A program made the translations under genes and the position numbers. The notes under the pieces were generated by a model, which made no database searches, was not told where the DNA came from, and worked only from the letters and a program-made list of their open reading frames with translations. Below, piece by piece: positions 11,309-20,775 of a stretch of DNA of 64,000 nt. This DNA is from Picochlorum sp. 'celeri' (Eukaryota; Chlorophyta; Trebouxiophyceae), in the NCBI GenBank assembly GCA_010909725.1, contig JAACMV010000023.1:744001-808000 (forward strand). Direction: 5' to 3'. Every line of letters starts with the position of its first letter. Positions within the stretch are counted from its first letter, which is position 1.

Positions 11309-12238
11309 ATGCCATCTTTGACTCGATTTTCTTGTTCAATTTCAGATTCAAAAAATATTGGATGGGTCCATCTAACGAATAGGAACAGCTGTAATGGTCT
11401 TTCAAGGGGAAAGGTACAGAGCAGGACAAGGGCAGAGCCCAAGAATGGTCAGGACAATGATCGGCCAGAGATTGCTGTTGTTCTGCGAGATAGAATCAAA
11501 GATGGATTAGAAAAGGTACCTCGTGCTCCCTGGGGAGTTGATACTGTGTTGACAGTCATGCTTGTGTGGGTGGTGTGTTTTTGGGTCTCTGCATACAATG
11601 TTGTTCCTCAGGCACTGGTGTTTGTCAAGCAACATGTGTTTGGCAGGGCCTTGTCCCTTTCTGAAAGCCTCGCGCTGAGGCACTTACTTTTGGATGGTAG
11701 TCAAATAGTATGTATAGGTATTCTGTTGAATAGAGCATTGAAGCAGTATTCGCCTAGATCTCTTGGTCTTTTTCGGGTGCAAGTCTCATCAAAGAGAGCC
11801 TGGATTGCTATTGCGATAGGTTTGGTGCTCTTTCCATGTGTGGATTATTTGCATCGGTTCATTGTGTCATTAACAACGCATACGCCTCTTGGAGCTGATG
11901 GTATATCGTCTGCACATGCCAAAATGTTTGGTGATCATGGATCTTTGGCACGAGTGCTATGGTTTCTTGTGCTGGGTGTTGTTGCTCCTGTGTGGGAAGA
12001 AGTTATTTTTCGGGGCTTCTTGCTGCCTTCTCTGGCGCAACTATTCTCTCCCATTGTTGGAATTTGCCTCACGTCACTGGTCTTTTCCCTTGTCCATTTC
12101 ACCACAGAAGGGTTTTTCCCCTTGATGATCCTCGGTATTATTTTTGGTGCATCATATTGCGCCACAGCCAATCTATTCCCAGCAATCATGTTGCACAGCC
12201 TATGGAATATATGCTTGTTGGTCCAAGTGTTGTCATGA
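11309..12238 (+). CDS. CPBP family intramembrane metalloprotease (CAAX-protease-like), probably organelle-targeted
   Basis: 309 aa from the first ATG at 11309; earlier in-frame codons include only a TTG start. The N-terminal 60 residues are basic and Ser/Asn-rich, compatible with a transit peptide. Several hydrophobic helices follow. The CPBP (Abi/Rce1-like) signature is present: EEVIFRGFLLPSL with the paired glutamates of motif 1, FSLVHF of motif 2, and MLHSLWNICLL of motif 4. These residues form the metal-dependent active site in the family. Green-lineage members include plastid proteins whose substrates are mostly unknown. It lies convergent to the PI4K gene, with 281 bp between stop codons. 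Confidence 0.85.
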   Translation: MPSLTRFSCSISDSKNIGWVHLTNRNSCNGLSRGKVQSRTRAEPKNGQDNDRPEIAVVLRDRIKDGLEKVPRAPWGVDTVLTVMLVWVVCFWVSAYNVVPQALVFVKQHVFGRALSLSESLALRHLLLDGSQIVCIGILLNRALKQYSPRSLGLFRVQVSSKRAWIAIAIGLVLFPCVDYLHRFIVSLTTHTPLGADGISSAHAKMFGDHGSLARVLWFLVLGVVAPVWEEVIFRGFLLPSLAQLFSPIVGICLTSLVFSLVHFTTEGFFPLMILGIIFGASYCATANLFPAIMLHSLWNICLLVQVLS

Positions 12239-12519
12239 GTATAAATTGATAGTTTACTTACAAGTACTTGCTAGTATTTATGTATGTATCATTGTAAACA
12301 AAACAAAAAAAAACCTGTTGATTCTTCTTATTATTTTATTGTAGCACTATTTTCTTTACTGTACAATGCAAACCTTCTCAACACTACGAGGAAGGAGAGA
12401 AGGCTGAGAAAAAACAAGGCATCATATTGACACATGGGTGTACAATATGAATGCTGCCAGTATACAAGCGATACCCAATAATCACGCTGTCTTGTCGCAA
12501 TATAAACAATGCTGAATCC

Positions 12520-14565
12520 TCAGAATCGTGGACACGACATTTGTTGGACCTGGCCCCGTGGGCCGATTATTGTCTTATCTTGCCATGCTCCAGAGGAGAT
12601 GGCTGCAGCAATTTTAGAAGCAATCTTTGCCAAAAATATTTCCCACTCTTTTGCATCCATTTCTTTCAGCACAAACGATGACTCTGAACATCCTCTTGGC
12701 TCCACAAGGGGAGGGTATTGAGATTTACCCTCTTCCTGGTCAGCCATGTTTTGTGTAGATCCATGAATCTGTGTGCGGCTCATCGCCCGTGGAAATCCTG
12801 TGGTGCGAATCTTTGATGCTACAGTCGCCAGTCCTGGGACATATGATTGAGCACCACGGAAATTTTGAGCATCGACTTCCCCTGTCGCCTTGTCGGGGAG
12901 TGCATGTGTTGGAGAATCACTCTCATAATTCACCGAATTCATATCAGACATGGCTGCTTTGAATGTCACGCTTCCATTCGTTCCAAAAGGAGTCTCAACC
13001 TCACCACAAGGGCGAACTCGAAGAGATGGAGCGGCTGCATATGCACGCTCCTTTCTCTTGCACAATGGGGAATTTGGAGATGGTGTCTTGGCACCACCAT
13101 CCTCATCCATGCTGAAGAGACCATCGCAATGAGCCTTGATCTGCATAGTGTTATCTTCAACATCCGTTGTCTCATCCAATGCCATTTGGAAATGCGTTGC
13201 AGAGGAACCAGAGTCTGGTGTTGCAGCCTCATCAGCAGTCTCTGAGATGGACATGGATGAAAAGTGGCTCAGTGCAGCCTGCTCTCGAGCTGCTTTGAGC
13301 TCCTCATACATTTCCTTTCGCACTTCAAAGCACATGACTTCAAGCTCGGAAGGTTCCTCATCAATGCCAATAATCGGCCTTGTCATAATGTCAGCAATCT
13401 CCGACAAGCTGAGACCAGCTGCTGCACATTCCTGCAAAAGCAGGGTAGACAGCTCCATCACACGAAAGCTTGCTTCACTGATATCCGGAAGCTCTTTTCG
13501 CAGCAAATCCGCGTCAGCCTTGGCATCAAGACTTGCAATATAGTCGAGCTCTTCCTGATCAAATGGCAACATTGCTTGAGGCCAGTGCTGCCACTCAAAG
13601 TATGGTGGTTCCAATCCTTCTGGAAGTGCAAACCCATGATCAATTGGAATCAATTCATATGAATCCCCTGATGGAATAGCAATCGAATCCTTTGCAGACT
13701 GCTGACTTTTTACTTTTCTGACAAGAATATTTCCTCCGTGCCTGTCCGTATTGAACAGACGAATGTCCAAAATCCCAATGCGATGCACGTCCTTCTTGTC
13801 AAACAATGATGTCCCCATCTCCGTTGTATCGCAATCATGGTGGACAAAGCGCTGCAAGGAGCCCAACTTCAACGGGAGGGTATCTTCCTCCATATCCACG
13901 TCACCATAATGGAAAATAGGATGAGACATTCGAACCATGACTGTATGAGGAACCTTGGCAAACCTGCCATGATCCAGCAGGTATGCTGCCACCTCCCGTG
14001 ATGCCGCCTCCCCAACACGGACAGTCGGCTTGAGGCCAGGCTCTCCCAATTCTCTTCCAACAAAACCTTTAGGATTATTTGGTGCGAGAGGCTCTTCATC
14101 ACATGGTTTCATTATTGCAAACTTCACCCCATTCTCGCTCTTGAAAAAATATGTGCCTCCCAGACCTTCAGTAGCTGCCTCTGGCTCCTGATACGCCTTG
14201 AGCCCACGTACAACAGAACGCATCATTCTCTTCACACCAGGGGTCAAATGAGAGTAGTCCGCAAGCGTCATATCCCCCTGACTCATTGCCAATCCAGGTG
14301 ACATACTTGCGGCAGCAACACTGGCCTGGCTTGGATGAGCTTTGATAGATGCCGCACACGACACCTGTATATCTGAATTCATACACGACGATAGCATGGA
14401 AGACTCCATCTTCTGCGCATCCGCCATCCCATCAACGGCGTTCTGTCCACCCACGCTCTTCTTCCCCTCTGACCTCACAACATGAAATCCATGCTGGGTC
14501 ACATACTCTTGCTGTTGTTGTCCAAGCCGACTCATTTCATCGACCTCTGATGCCACAATCATCAT
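12520..14565 (-). CDS. Phosphatidylinositol 4-kinase gamma-type (plant type II PI4K-like)
   Basis: 681 aa from the ATG at 14565; the upstream codons begin with TTG. The kinase region starts near residue 130 with GGTYFFKSENG and FAIMKPCDEEP (phosphate loop and Lys). It continues through NPKGFVGRELGEPGLKPTVRVGEA, a region highly typical of plant PI4K-gamma. The catalytic segment is DIRLFNTDRHGGNILV, followed by PIDHGFALPEGL, where the Asp is the metal-binding residue. No ubiquitin-like repeats, present in several Arabidopsis members, are visible in the N-terminal 120 residues. The C-terminal 230 residues are Ser/Thr-rich and low complexity, probably regulatory. Some plant family members act as protein kinases, so lipid-kinase activity is inferred. 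Confidence 0.9.
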   Translation of the reverse strand: MMIVASEVDEMSRLGQQQQEYVTQHGFHVVRSEGKKSVGGQNAVDGMADAQKMESSMLSSCMNSDIQVSCAASIKAHPSQASVAAASMSPGLAMSQGDMTLADYSHLTPGVKRMMRSVVRGLKAYQEPEAATEGLGGTYFFKSENGVKFAIMKPCDEEPLAPNNPKGFVGRELGEPGLKPTVRVGEAASREVAAYLLDHGRFAKVPHTVMVRMSHPIFHYGDVDMEEDTLPLKLGSLQRFVHHDCDTTEMGTSLFDKKDVHRIGILDIRLFNTDRHGGNILVRKVKSQQSAKDSIAIPSGDSYELIPIDHGFALPEGLEPPYFEWQHWPQAMLPFDQEELDYIASLDAKADADLLRKELPDISEASFRVMELSTLLLQECAAAGLSLSEIADIMTRPIIGIDEEPSELEVMCFEVRKEMYEELKAAREQAALSHFSSMSISETADEAATPDSGSSATHFQMALDETTDVEDNTMQIKAHCDGLFSMDEDGGAKTPSPNSPLCKRKERAYAAAPSLRVRPCGEVETPFGTNGSVTFKAAMSDMNSVNYESDSPTHALPDKATGEVDAQNFRGAQSYVPGLATVASKIRTTGFPRAMSRTQIHGSTQNMADQEEGKSQYPPLVEPRGCSESSFVLKEMDAKEWEIFLAKIASKIAAAISSGAWQDKTIIGPRGQVQQMSCPRF

Positions 14566-15627
14566 ATCTACTCTATCAATCAAGCCACTCGAACAAAATA
14601 ATGAATAAAATAAGACCCTGAGCAGCTCGGAAAATCAGACAGTCCTGTTCATACGTCCAGCTACAACAGCATGCTCTTCTTCACAAGAGAAAAATTCGCA
14701 CGGTACTATATACCTACTCCAAAAGACAATATCCTCTGAACTCAATTCTACTACTGTAATGGTACACAACCCAACAACATGAAACCCCACCAAACACCCA
14801 ACACAAGTTTTGTGTGTATCAAGTGTTGCTAGGAATCACAATCCACGCAAACCTGCAGTATATTGTGCAAATATAAAGCGTCAGTATTTTGCTCTGTCAA
14901 TCACAAGTACCCATGTGGCATGTGAGAGCTGCACCCATCCAATGTCCACTTTTGCTCTCACCCAGTGTTCTAGAAGGACCGAAACCCAAGCCCTCGTGGG
15001 TCGCGATGTCGGACCCTCCCACCCTGCCTTCCTTCCCGATTTAGACCCACAAATACTCCGAATATATAAAAATGTAATACAAATACAGCCAGCGCGGCCA
15101 TCCCGACAACGCGCGTGAGGGAAATCTCATCCACCAACGTCTCATCGCGTTGGACGAGAACGACCTCGTCATTCCTTCATACAGGGCTATATATGCAGAT
15201 GCAATGCATTGTTATACACAATCGTACCTTATAAGTGGTTTGTGAAGTAATTTGGTGCACTAGAATACGTACGTGTGGTATTACAGAGTGCCCGGAACGG
15301 AGACGCGAGGGTCGCTTTCTATTCCTGGGGTTTCTGGCCAGATCTTTCCCAGATCTCGATTGTGGTGGGGGCGCCCCCTTCTCAAGGGCGCCCTTTTTTT
15401 AATTTTTAATGATGATTGATTTCGTGTGTTTTTGTACAAAGACGCGGCGAATGCTCTCTCACAGCAAATGAGTTGTTGAATACTATACATATTTGACGCT
15501 TCACGGCGATAGGCATTTGGGAATCAGGCCACAAAACAAGGAAATCTTCTTCTCTTCTTGACGACCAACAGGACGAGGACGAGGAGGCGGTGAGAGAATT
15601 TTACCTTTTCATAGTGCATTAAATCGA
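14566..15627. other. Long intergenic region with clustered stem-loops; no protein gene supported
   Basis: This 1.06-kb stretch lies between the divergent PI4K and NudC-domain genes. The right half contains a candidate structured RNA described separately. Further left, ACCCA/TGGGT and GGGTC/GACCC arms at about 14980-15016 add more potential hairpins. A TATA-like AATATATAAAAATG lies near 15060-15073. An ORF of about 100 codons at 14810-15118 shows no conserved features. Confidence 0.5.
15134..15400 (+). ncRNA. Candidate structured non-coding RNA ending in a GC hairpin plus T7 (Pol III-like terminator)
   Basis: Short perfect hairpins occur in series on this strand: CCAACG/CGTTGG (15134-15153), GACGAG/CTCGTC (15153-15170), AGATCT-TTCCC-AGATCT (15340-15356) and GGGCGCCC-9 nt-GGGCGCCC (15369-15393). 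The last is followed directly by seven T residues (15394-15400), the usual Pol III stop signal. A TATATAT box at about 15185-15191 could place a start near 15215, giving an RNA of roughly 185 nt. I compared it by eye with U1, U2, U4, U5, U6, U3, SRP and RNase P landmark sequences and recognised none. Transcription is not proven. Confidence 0.4.
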
Positions 15628-16065
15628 ATGAAGGAGTTGAATAGAGGGCATGGAGCCGACATGGAGCGATATTCTTGGACCCAGACGCTGGAGGAGGTGA
15701 CTGTGGTGGTTCCTGTTGGTAGAAAAGTGAAAGGGAAGGAATGCAAGGTTGATGTACAGCGAAGGTCGATACGGATTTCTGTGCCGTCTGCAGTAGAAGA
15801 AAATGAGCGTGTCACTGTGTTGGAAGGGGAATTGTTTGCTCCTGTTCGAGTGGATGATTGTGTGTGGAATGTTTTAGATTCTGATACAGTGGAGGTGATG
15901 TTGACAAAGGAGGATCGGATGCAGTGGTGGAAATGCGTGGTGGTGGGTGAGGAAGAGGTTGATACGCAGAAGATTGAACCAGAGCCAAGTGGGTTGGGCG
16001 ATTTGGATCCAGAGATGAGGTCCATGGTGGAGAAGATGATGGTGGATGGGCAGCAGAGAGGGTGA
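15628..16065 (+). CDS. NudC/CS-domain (p23-like) co-chaperone, NUDCD2-like
   Basis: 145 aa and intronless. The CS domain spans about residues 14-110, beginning YSWTQTLEEVTVVVPV and containing the DVQRRSIRISV and LFAPVRVDDCVWNVLDSDTVEVMLTK strands typical of NudC proteins. The C-terminal LDPEMRSMVEKMM helix is also family-typical. NudC-domain proteins assist Hsp90 and stabilise client proteins such as LIS1 and kelch or propeller proteins. The short length without an N-terminal coiled region fits the NUDCD2 class rather than full NUDC/BOB1. Its stop is 49 bp from the convergent lipase stop. Confidence 0.85.
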   Translation: MKELNRGHGADMERYSWTQTLEEVTVVVPVGRKVKGKECKVDVQRRSIRISVPSAVEENERVTVLEGELFAPVRVDDCVWNVLDSDTVEVMLTKEDRMQWWKCVVVGEEEVDTQKIEPEPSGLGDLDPEMRSMVEKMMVDGQQRG

Positions 16066-16114
16066 TGTCATCATTGGTATCAACACACAAAGCAAATAAT
16101 AAAAATAATAATCC

Positions 16115-17386
16115 TCATAATAATACTAGTATATCGTTATACACGTGTGTGTGGGCATTTGTACCCCATGTAAAGTCAATGTGCTCATATCCAGGTATTT
16201 TCTTTGAAAATACTACAGTCTCATGAGGGAGGCTGTGAATGAGCTCCTCTACATCCATGGGGTCTGCTAATTTATCATGTGTTCCATAAAACATTGCGAT
16301 TGGTGGTGCCTGGATGGTGTCCAGATCATAGCATGGTGCAGTAACACTGCCATACTCTCTCTGGTTGCAATCCATCATTGCCCCGGATGGCGTTGTGCAT
16401 ACATCACCGTAATCGAATTTACAAAACTGGTATCCTGCAGTCTCCTCTGCACGCCTGACCTGTTGAGCCCAATGTCTCATATTCTTCACGGACGTGCCTG
16501 ATGGAGCAAATGCAAGATAAACTGGAAGCCTCTTCACGTCCACGTTATTTGGATTGAATCCACAGATTGCTGTTAGAATAGATATACATGACTCTGGAGA
16601 CAATGTGCAGAATTCACCGAAAAGATCACTCATGTCTTGCTGGCTTGGAAGAAATTCCTCCTCACCAAGAATACTGACCAGTGTGTCGGCATGCATTCTG
16701 GCCAGGAATTGTAATGGTACACTGGACACATATTTTGTGTACACCGCAGGAGCAAGAGCAATAAATATTGATATTTTATCTTGAAGCTGACGGTTGGAAG
16801 AGAATGCTGCGAATGACAGCGTTGTTCCCTGAGAATGGGCAATCAGTGCCACCTTTTGTTCTGGGCACAATGAGTCTGCATTCTTTCCAATGACATACTC
16901 TACCACGGCAGGCAAATCGTATGCAGCCATATCATCAAATGTAAAGTCCCAGAATGCTTTGGAATCTGGCAAAAAGCCAGTATGATTCCTACTAAATGCA
17001 TTGCCTCGAGAATTTGTCAGCCATGTGTCATAGCTTGCATCTGCCAGAATAAAGCCTAAACTCTGCGACTTACTGTTCACCACCCATGTCGCACTACTAT
17101 CTAACAAACCATGCTGCAGAATCACTGGCTTTCTGCACCCCCTGTGAGCACCAGCAGTAGGTTGAGGAAGAATTCTGTACACTCCCAGGACATAGCCATC
17201 TCGTGTCTCGATGAAATGCTCCTCCACGGGATACCCTGCCCGCTCAACCAAATACCTCATATCCGCATGTCGATATTCTACGGCCAACGCCTGTTGCTGA
17301 GCATTCTGCAAGGCAACAACACCTGCTTGGGTTGAAAGAAACAAAAAAAACAACCCAAGCAGGATACTGCCTTTGAGTATCCCCAT
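16115..17386 (-). CDS. Acid lipase, lysosomal acid/gastric lipase family (alpha/beta hydrolase)
   Basis: 423 aa and intronless. An N-terminal signal peptide (about 1-25, rich in Leu and Phe) precedes an alpha/beta hydrolase of the LIPA/LIPF type, which hydrolyses triacylglycerols or steryl esters in lytic vacuoles or the secretory pathway. Family landmarks are YPVEEHFIETRDGYVLGVYRI, LQHGLLDSSATWV, DTWLTNSRGNAFSRNH, the nucleophile motif AHSQGTT (usually GHSQG), the acid GTHDKLADP and the histidine in GYEHIDFTWG near the C-terminus. The full catalytic triad appears intact, and the length matches the family. Confidence 0.92.
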   Translation of the reverse strand: MGILKGSILLGLFFLFLSTQAGVVALQNAQQQALAVEYRHADMRYLVERAGYPVEEHFIETRDGYVLGVYRILPQPTAGAHRGCRKPVILQHGLLDSSATWVVNSKSQSLGFILADASYDTWLTNSRGNAFSRNHTGFLPDSKAFWDFTFDDMAAYDLPAVVEYVIGKNADSLCPEQKVALIAHSQGTTLSFAAFSSNRQLQDKISIFIALAPAVYTKYVSSVPLQFLARMHADTLVSILGEEEFLPSQQDMSDLFGEFCTLSPESCISILTAICGFNPNNVDVKRLPVYLAFAPSGTSVKNMRHWAQQVRRAEETAGYQFCKFDYGDVCTTPSGAMMDCNQREYGSVTAPCYDLDTIQAPPIAMFYGTHDKLADPMDVEELIHSLPHETVVFSKKIPGYEHIDFTWGTNAHTHVYNDILVLL

Positions 17387-17615
17387 ATCAGTCTGGCATT
17401 AGAGATACTATGTCGAGATACATTCTATTTCAGAAATGATTGTTTGTGGTAGGAATGGAGCAAGGTATTCCTGCTTGGGTCATGAGCGTTTTTAAAGGTT
17501 TAATTACGACGTCGACGTGCGTTTTCAACGACCATGAACTGATTCTCAAATCTCCAGGGGTATTTAGAAACAGTATATATGGCGTTGATGAATTCTCATA
17601 GCATCAATAGATGAC

Positions 17616-19100
17616 ATGTCTAGTTTATTAGAGTGCGTCTTGTCCGCACAGAAGAAGAAAAAGGTCGAGAAAGAGAGGACTGGTTCGAATATGACGTTGC
17701 CTTCTCAGAGGGAAGAAACCCTGGTTGATGGGGAATTGCGACAGAATTGCACACCTTCTACCTCTGAGCGAGTTCCAGAGCCAGTGGCGAAACGATGGAA
17801 GCCCTTGGCATCCAAGAACTTTTATTCCCCACCAATTTCAGCAGAGGGTCCTGTGGTGAGTGGGAGGAATCACAATGTGGAGATGATGGTGATGCGATAT
17901 TTGATGAAACTGAAAGAAAAGGCAGCGAAAAAGCAGAGAGATCGTATTTGGATGCAGTTTAATACGCAGCAAGAGGCATTTGATTTTGTGGATGGGGAGG
18001 ACCCGGATGGAGAGTACTTGCATGTCTTCTCTCAGGAACTCGAATCGAGTGGGACAAGAAAATTTGTTGTATCGAGTTTGGTAGAGTTTTGGAGTAGATA
18101 TAAAGATATTCCACAAAGGTTTCGGCATTTTTATGAGATAATTCGGGAGGGAACGCCATGTAATGCGTATATTGATTTTGAGTACAACATTGAGGAGAAT
18201 CCAGACATGGATGGGGAAAAAGCGGTTGATGGTCTGATCGTGTTGATGAAAAAGGTGTTACGAGAATATCTTGATATCAATATGGATGACAAGTGGCTGA
18301 TCGAGTTGGAATCGTCTTCAGCGACCAAGTTCTCCAGGCATTTGATTTTGAGGTTGCCTGGAGCTGCATTTGTGGACAACTCGCATGTTGGGCACTTTGT
18401 TGATGCAATTGTACGGGAGGCTCGGATACATAGACACACATCAAAGAATTGTAGCATGATGTTTGTTCGGAATACGCATGGGCAAGAGACGACGTGTATA
18501 GATACAGGAGTGTACTCGAGAAACAGGGCCTTTCGCTTGTTCTTGTCCTCAAAAGCTGGCAAGAATATCTCACTCCAGCCGACTGGTAGGATGATGAAAG
18601 CTTGGGGGAATGAATTTCCTGATGAGAAAATTTTCATGCATTCTCTGGTAGGGCATGTCGAGGATGGTTCAAGGATGATTTCGTGCTCCAAGAGTGACGA
18701 GGATGAACAAGTGTTCAAGGTAACAGAGGGCATGGGAGTGGTTCGTCGACAAGGGCGCATGAACGCAGGCGCACATGAAAAAGGGCCATCACCGTATCCA
18801 GAATTGGACGAATTTGTGATGGACGTTTGCCGTCGGAATATTCCAGATGGGTCTAGAAGAGGGAATGTTGGGATTCGATCATGGATTTCCTTGGATGATG
18901 GGTCAGTCCTGCTGTATAATTTGTCTGGATATCGGTATTGTGACAATATCGGTCGAGAGCATAAGAGTAATGGCGTGTTTTTCGTGGTTGATCTGAAGCA
19001 GGCGGCATGGTACCAAAAGTGCTATGACCCAGATTGCAGGAATTACAAATCACCTGCGTGTCCTATACCACCAGATGTCTTAGGACAGAAGCAACCTTGA
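17616..19100 (+). CDS. PRIMPOL: PrimPol (DNA-directed primase-polymerase, AEP superfamily)
   Basis: 494 aa and intronless. PrimPol reprimes stalled replication forks in the nucleus and mitochondria. The archaeo-eukaryotic primase motifs are intact: motif I YIDFEY (Asp187, Glu189), motif II FSRHLIL (Ser240, His242) and motif III DTGVYSRNRAFRL (Asp296). The C-terminal UL52-type zinc finger is present: Cys in GYRYC, His in GREHKS, then QKCYDPDC. The N-terminal 90 residues are disordered and contain KKKKVEK, a plausible nuclear localisation signal. The C-terminus stops soon after the zinc finger, so the acidic RPA-binding motif of the human protein is not evident. An upstream ATG at 17611 is out of frame. 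Confidence 0.95.
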   Translation: MSSLLECVLSAQKKKKVEKERTGSNMTLPSQREETLVDGELRQNCTPSTSERVPEPVAKRWKPLASKNFYSPPISAEGPVVSGRNHNVEMMVMRYLMKLKEKAAKKQRDRIWMQFNTQQEAFDFVDGEDPDGEYLHVFSQELESSGTRKFVVSSLVEFWSRYKDIPQRFRHFYEIIREGTPCNAYIDFEYNIEENPDMDGEKAVDGLIVLMKKVLREYLDINMDDKWLIELESSSATKFSRHLILRLPGAAFVDNSHVGHFVDAIVREARIHRHTSKNCSMMFVRNTHGQETTCIDTGVYSRNRAFRLFLSSKAGKNISLQPTGRMMKAWGNEFPDEKIFMHSLVGHVEDGSRMISCSKSDEDEQVFKVTEGMGVVRRQGRMNAGAHEKGPSPYPELDEFVMDVCRRNIPDGSRRGNVGIRSWISLDDGSVLLYNLSGYRYCDNIGREHKSNGVFFVVDLKQAAWYQKCYDPDCRNYKSPACPIPPDVLGQKQP

Positions 19101-19155
19101 ATGAACCTTAGTTGACAAGTACACGAATAGTTTACACATTTTTATTCTAAGACTA

Positions 19156-20769
19156 TTAATACTCAATACCACGAATGCTCAGTTGTTGCTGGGCAGGTGG
19201 CAGTATTGCAACATCTTCATCACCAACCACTTTGTTATTTTCTTCCAGCAACGAATCAGAGGACGTTTGAGGCGCAAGTGGTGCAGACGGAGTATTTGTG
19301 TCAGTGATTTGAGATTTCTCAACACCTCCAACTGATAGTGATTGACCTACTGGCGTTGCAAGGATCTGAGCATCAGTGTACTGTGTTCGAGGAGCCAACT
19401 GCCTGTGGGTCATTGATGTCACCAGTGGATCAAACTGCGCGGGATTATTAATCACCTTCTCCACATTCGGCCTAGGGTCTTGGACATATTTCTCTTCTAG
19501 GAGAACACCTGTATGTGATGCCATGGCCTGCAGCAGATTCTTGGAAATCCACTCACATGGCTCCCGCAGCATGGGTGGTCCCTTTTCCATAATGTCCTTT
19601 AATAGCGTGATGAGAGTTTCATTCTTTGCCATTTTCAGTGTTGGCCTAAGATGATAGAGTTCTCGAAGTGCACCAATTGACTCCACCATTTCTTCTTCAC
19701 TTAATTCTTTGGATGCGCAGATCTTCTCCTGAGTGGCCTGCAGAAGTTTGACATTCTTCTCCAGAATGTCATTTTCATACACTGGTATGGTATCATCCAC
19801 GAACGCCAAAGCCGCATTTTTCTTTGACTCCCGCATCTTCACTTCTTCTTCCAACCACTTCCTCAGTTCCACGGCAGTCACAGATCTACAGTCAAAGTCC
19901 AGATCATAGACTCTGAAATTCCCTCGGCCCCGTTTCATACCAACCAAGTTTGCACCTCCAAACGCATTGGCGCCAAAAATGCTTGGTCTGGGCGGCCTTC
20001 CACGACCTCTACCTCTTGGCCTAGGTGACATTGTTTGACTCTTCGACTTTGATCTGGTCGACTTGCTTTTTGATCGAGATCTGAGACTCGTCAAGAATCT
20101 CGGAGTCAAGGGTTCAGTCCTTGGACCAATCATCCAATTAAGCCAGCGCTTCACCTCTTCCTGATTATGTGCGTGAAGATGAGCAGCTTTGTCGAAAATA
20201 TTCTCCGTGTGATAGATATAATGTCCATCTCGAGTTTCCTTCTCATCACCAACCACAGCTAAATGATTGTGCCCTGCCTCATCCAAGAGGTACCAGCATA
20301 TCTGATGCCTTCCATCCGGCAATTCCGTCTTCTTCTCTGTATACGACACAAACTTTGGGAGATTAATCAACGATGAATTCGAAGGCACTTCATCCTTGAC
20401 AATATCCGTATGGTACCCAGACTTTGCCTGGCTCTCTACAATAACTCTCTCTGCCCATTGCTTCACTTCCGACTTGTTATGACATTGCAAGTGCGGATAT
20501 CCTGGTTCATTCTTGTACTCATAATGAGAATCTCCACCATCAATACCAGTCGCAGCATGATGGTACAGCCCTTTCGAATCAACAAGGAAAAACTTGACAA
20601 CATATGTATGATTGGTTCCAGTTCCTCTACTCCTAGATTGCTTTACACCAGGCACAAGATCCTTCCTCTCTTGCAACGACACAAAAGTCGGCCGTTCAGC
20701 CTCCTCATTATTTGTCGGCACAAACACACTCGCCCCCTGCGCCTGCGGTGTTCCCTTCAAAACATCCAT
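19156..20769 (-). CDS. Unknown protein with duplicated ~55-aa domain, RS/RGR linker and TFIIS-N-like helical region
   Basis: 537 aa; no confident family. Two copies of a domain align at residues 57-110 and 156-214. Both have a hydrophobic start (VVKFFLVD, ICWYLLDE), an HY.Y core (SHYEY, GHYIY) and an ending H.Q/KEEVK.W. A basic linker (228-262) has RS/KS dipeptides and GRGRGRPPRP, which resembles an AT-hook or RGG motif, so a nuclear, nucleic-acid-linked role is plausible. Residues about 295-400 are helical (AVELRKWLEEEV, IGALRELYHL, TLITLLKDIMEKG), reminiscent of the TFIIS N-terminal bundle. The start codon lies only 6 nt after the stop of the mitochondrial uL23 gene on the same strand. The C-terminal 130 residues are low complexity. 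Confidence 0.75.
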   Translation of the reverse strand: MDVLKGTPQAQGASVFVPTNNEEAERPTFVSLQERKDLVPGVKQSRSRGTGTNHTYVVKFFLVDSKGLYHHAATGIDGGDSHYEYKNEPGYPHLQCHNKSEVKQWAERVIVESQAKSGYHTDIVKDEVPSNSSLINLPKFVSYTEKKTELPDGRHQICWYLLDEAGHNHLAVVGDEKETRDGHYIYHTENIFDKAAHLHAHNQEEVKRWLNWMIGPRTEPLTPRFLTSLRSRSKSKSTRSKSKSQTMSPRPRGRGRGRPPRPSIFGANAFGGANLVGMKRGRGNFRVYDLDFDCRSVTAVELRKWLEEEVKMRESKKNAALAFVDDTIPVYENDILEKNVKLLQATQEKICASKELSEEEMVESIGALRELYHLRPTLKMAKNETLITLLKDIMEKGPPMLREPCEWISKNLLQAMASHTGVLLEEKYVQDPRPNVEKVINNPAQFDPLVTSMTHRQLAPRTQYTDAQILATPVGQSLSVGGVEKSQITDTNTPSAPLAPQTSSDSLLEENNKVVGDEDVAILPPAQQQLSIRGIEY

Positions 20770-20775
20770 CCTATC

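Noticed and set aside
14810..15118. 102-codon plus-strand ORF
   Set aside because: No conserved features; composition follows the local hairpin-rich DNA, and it runs over candidate RNA structures.
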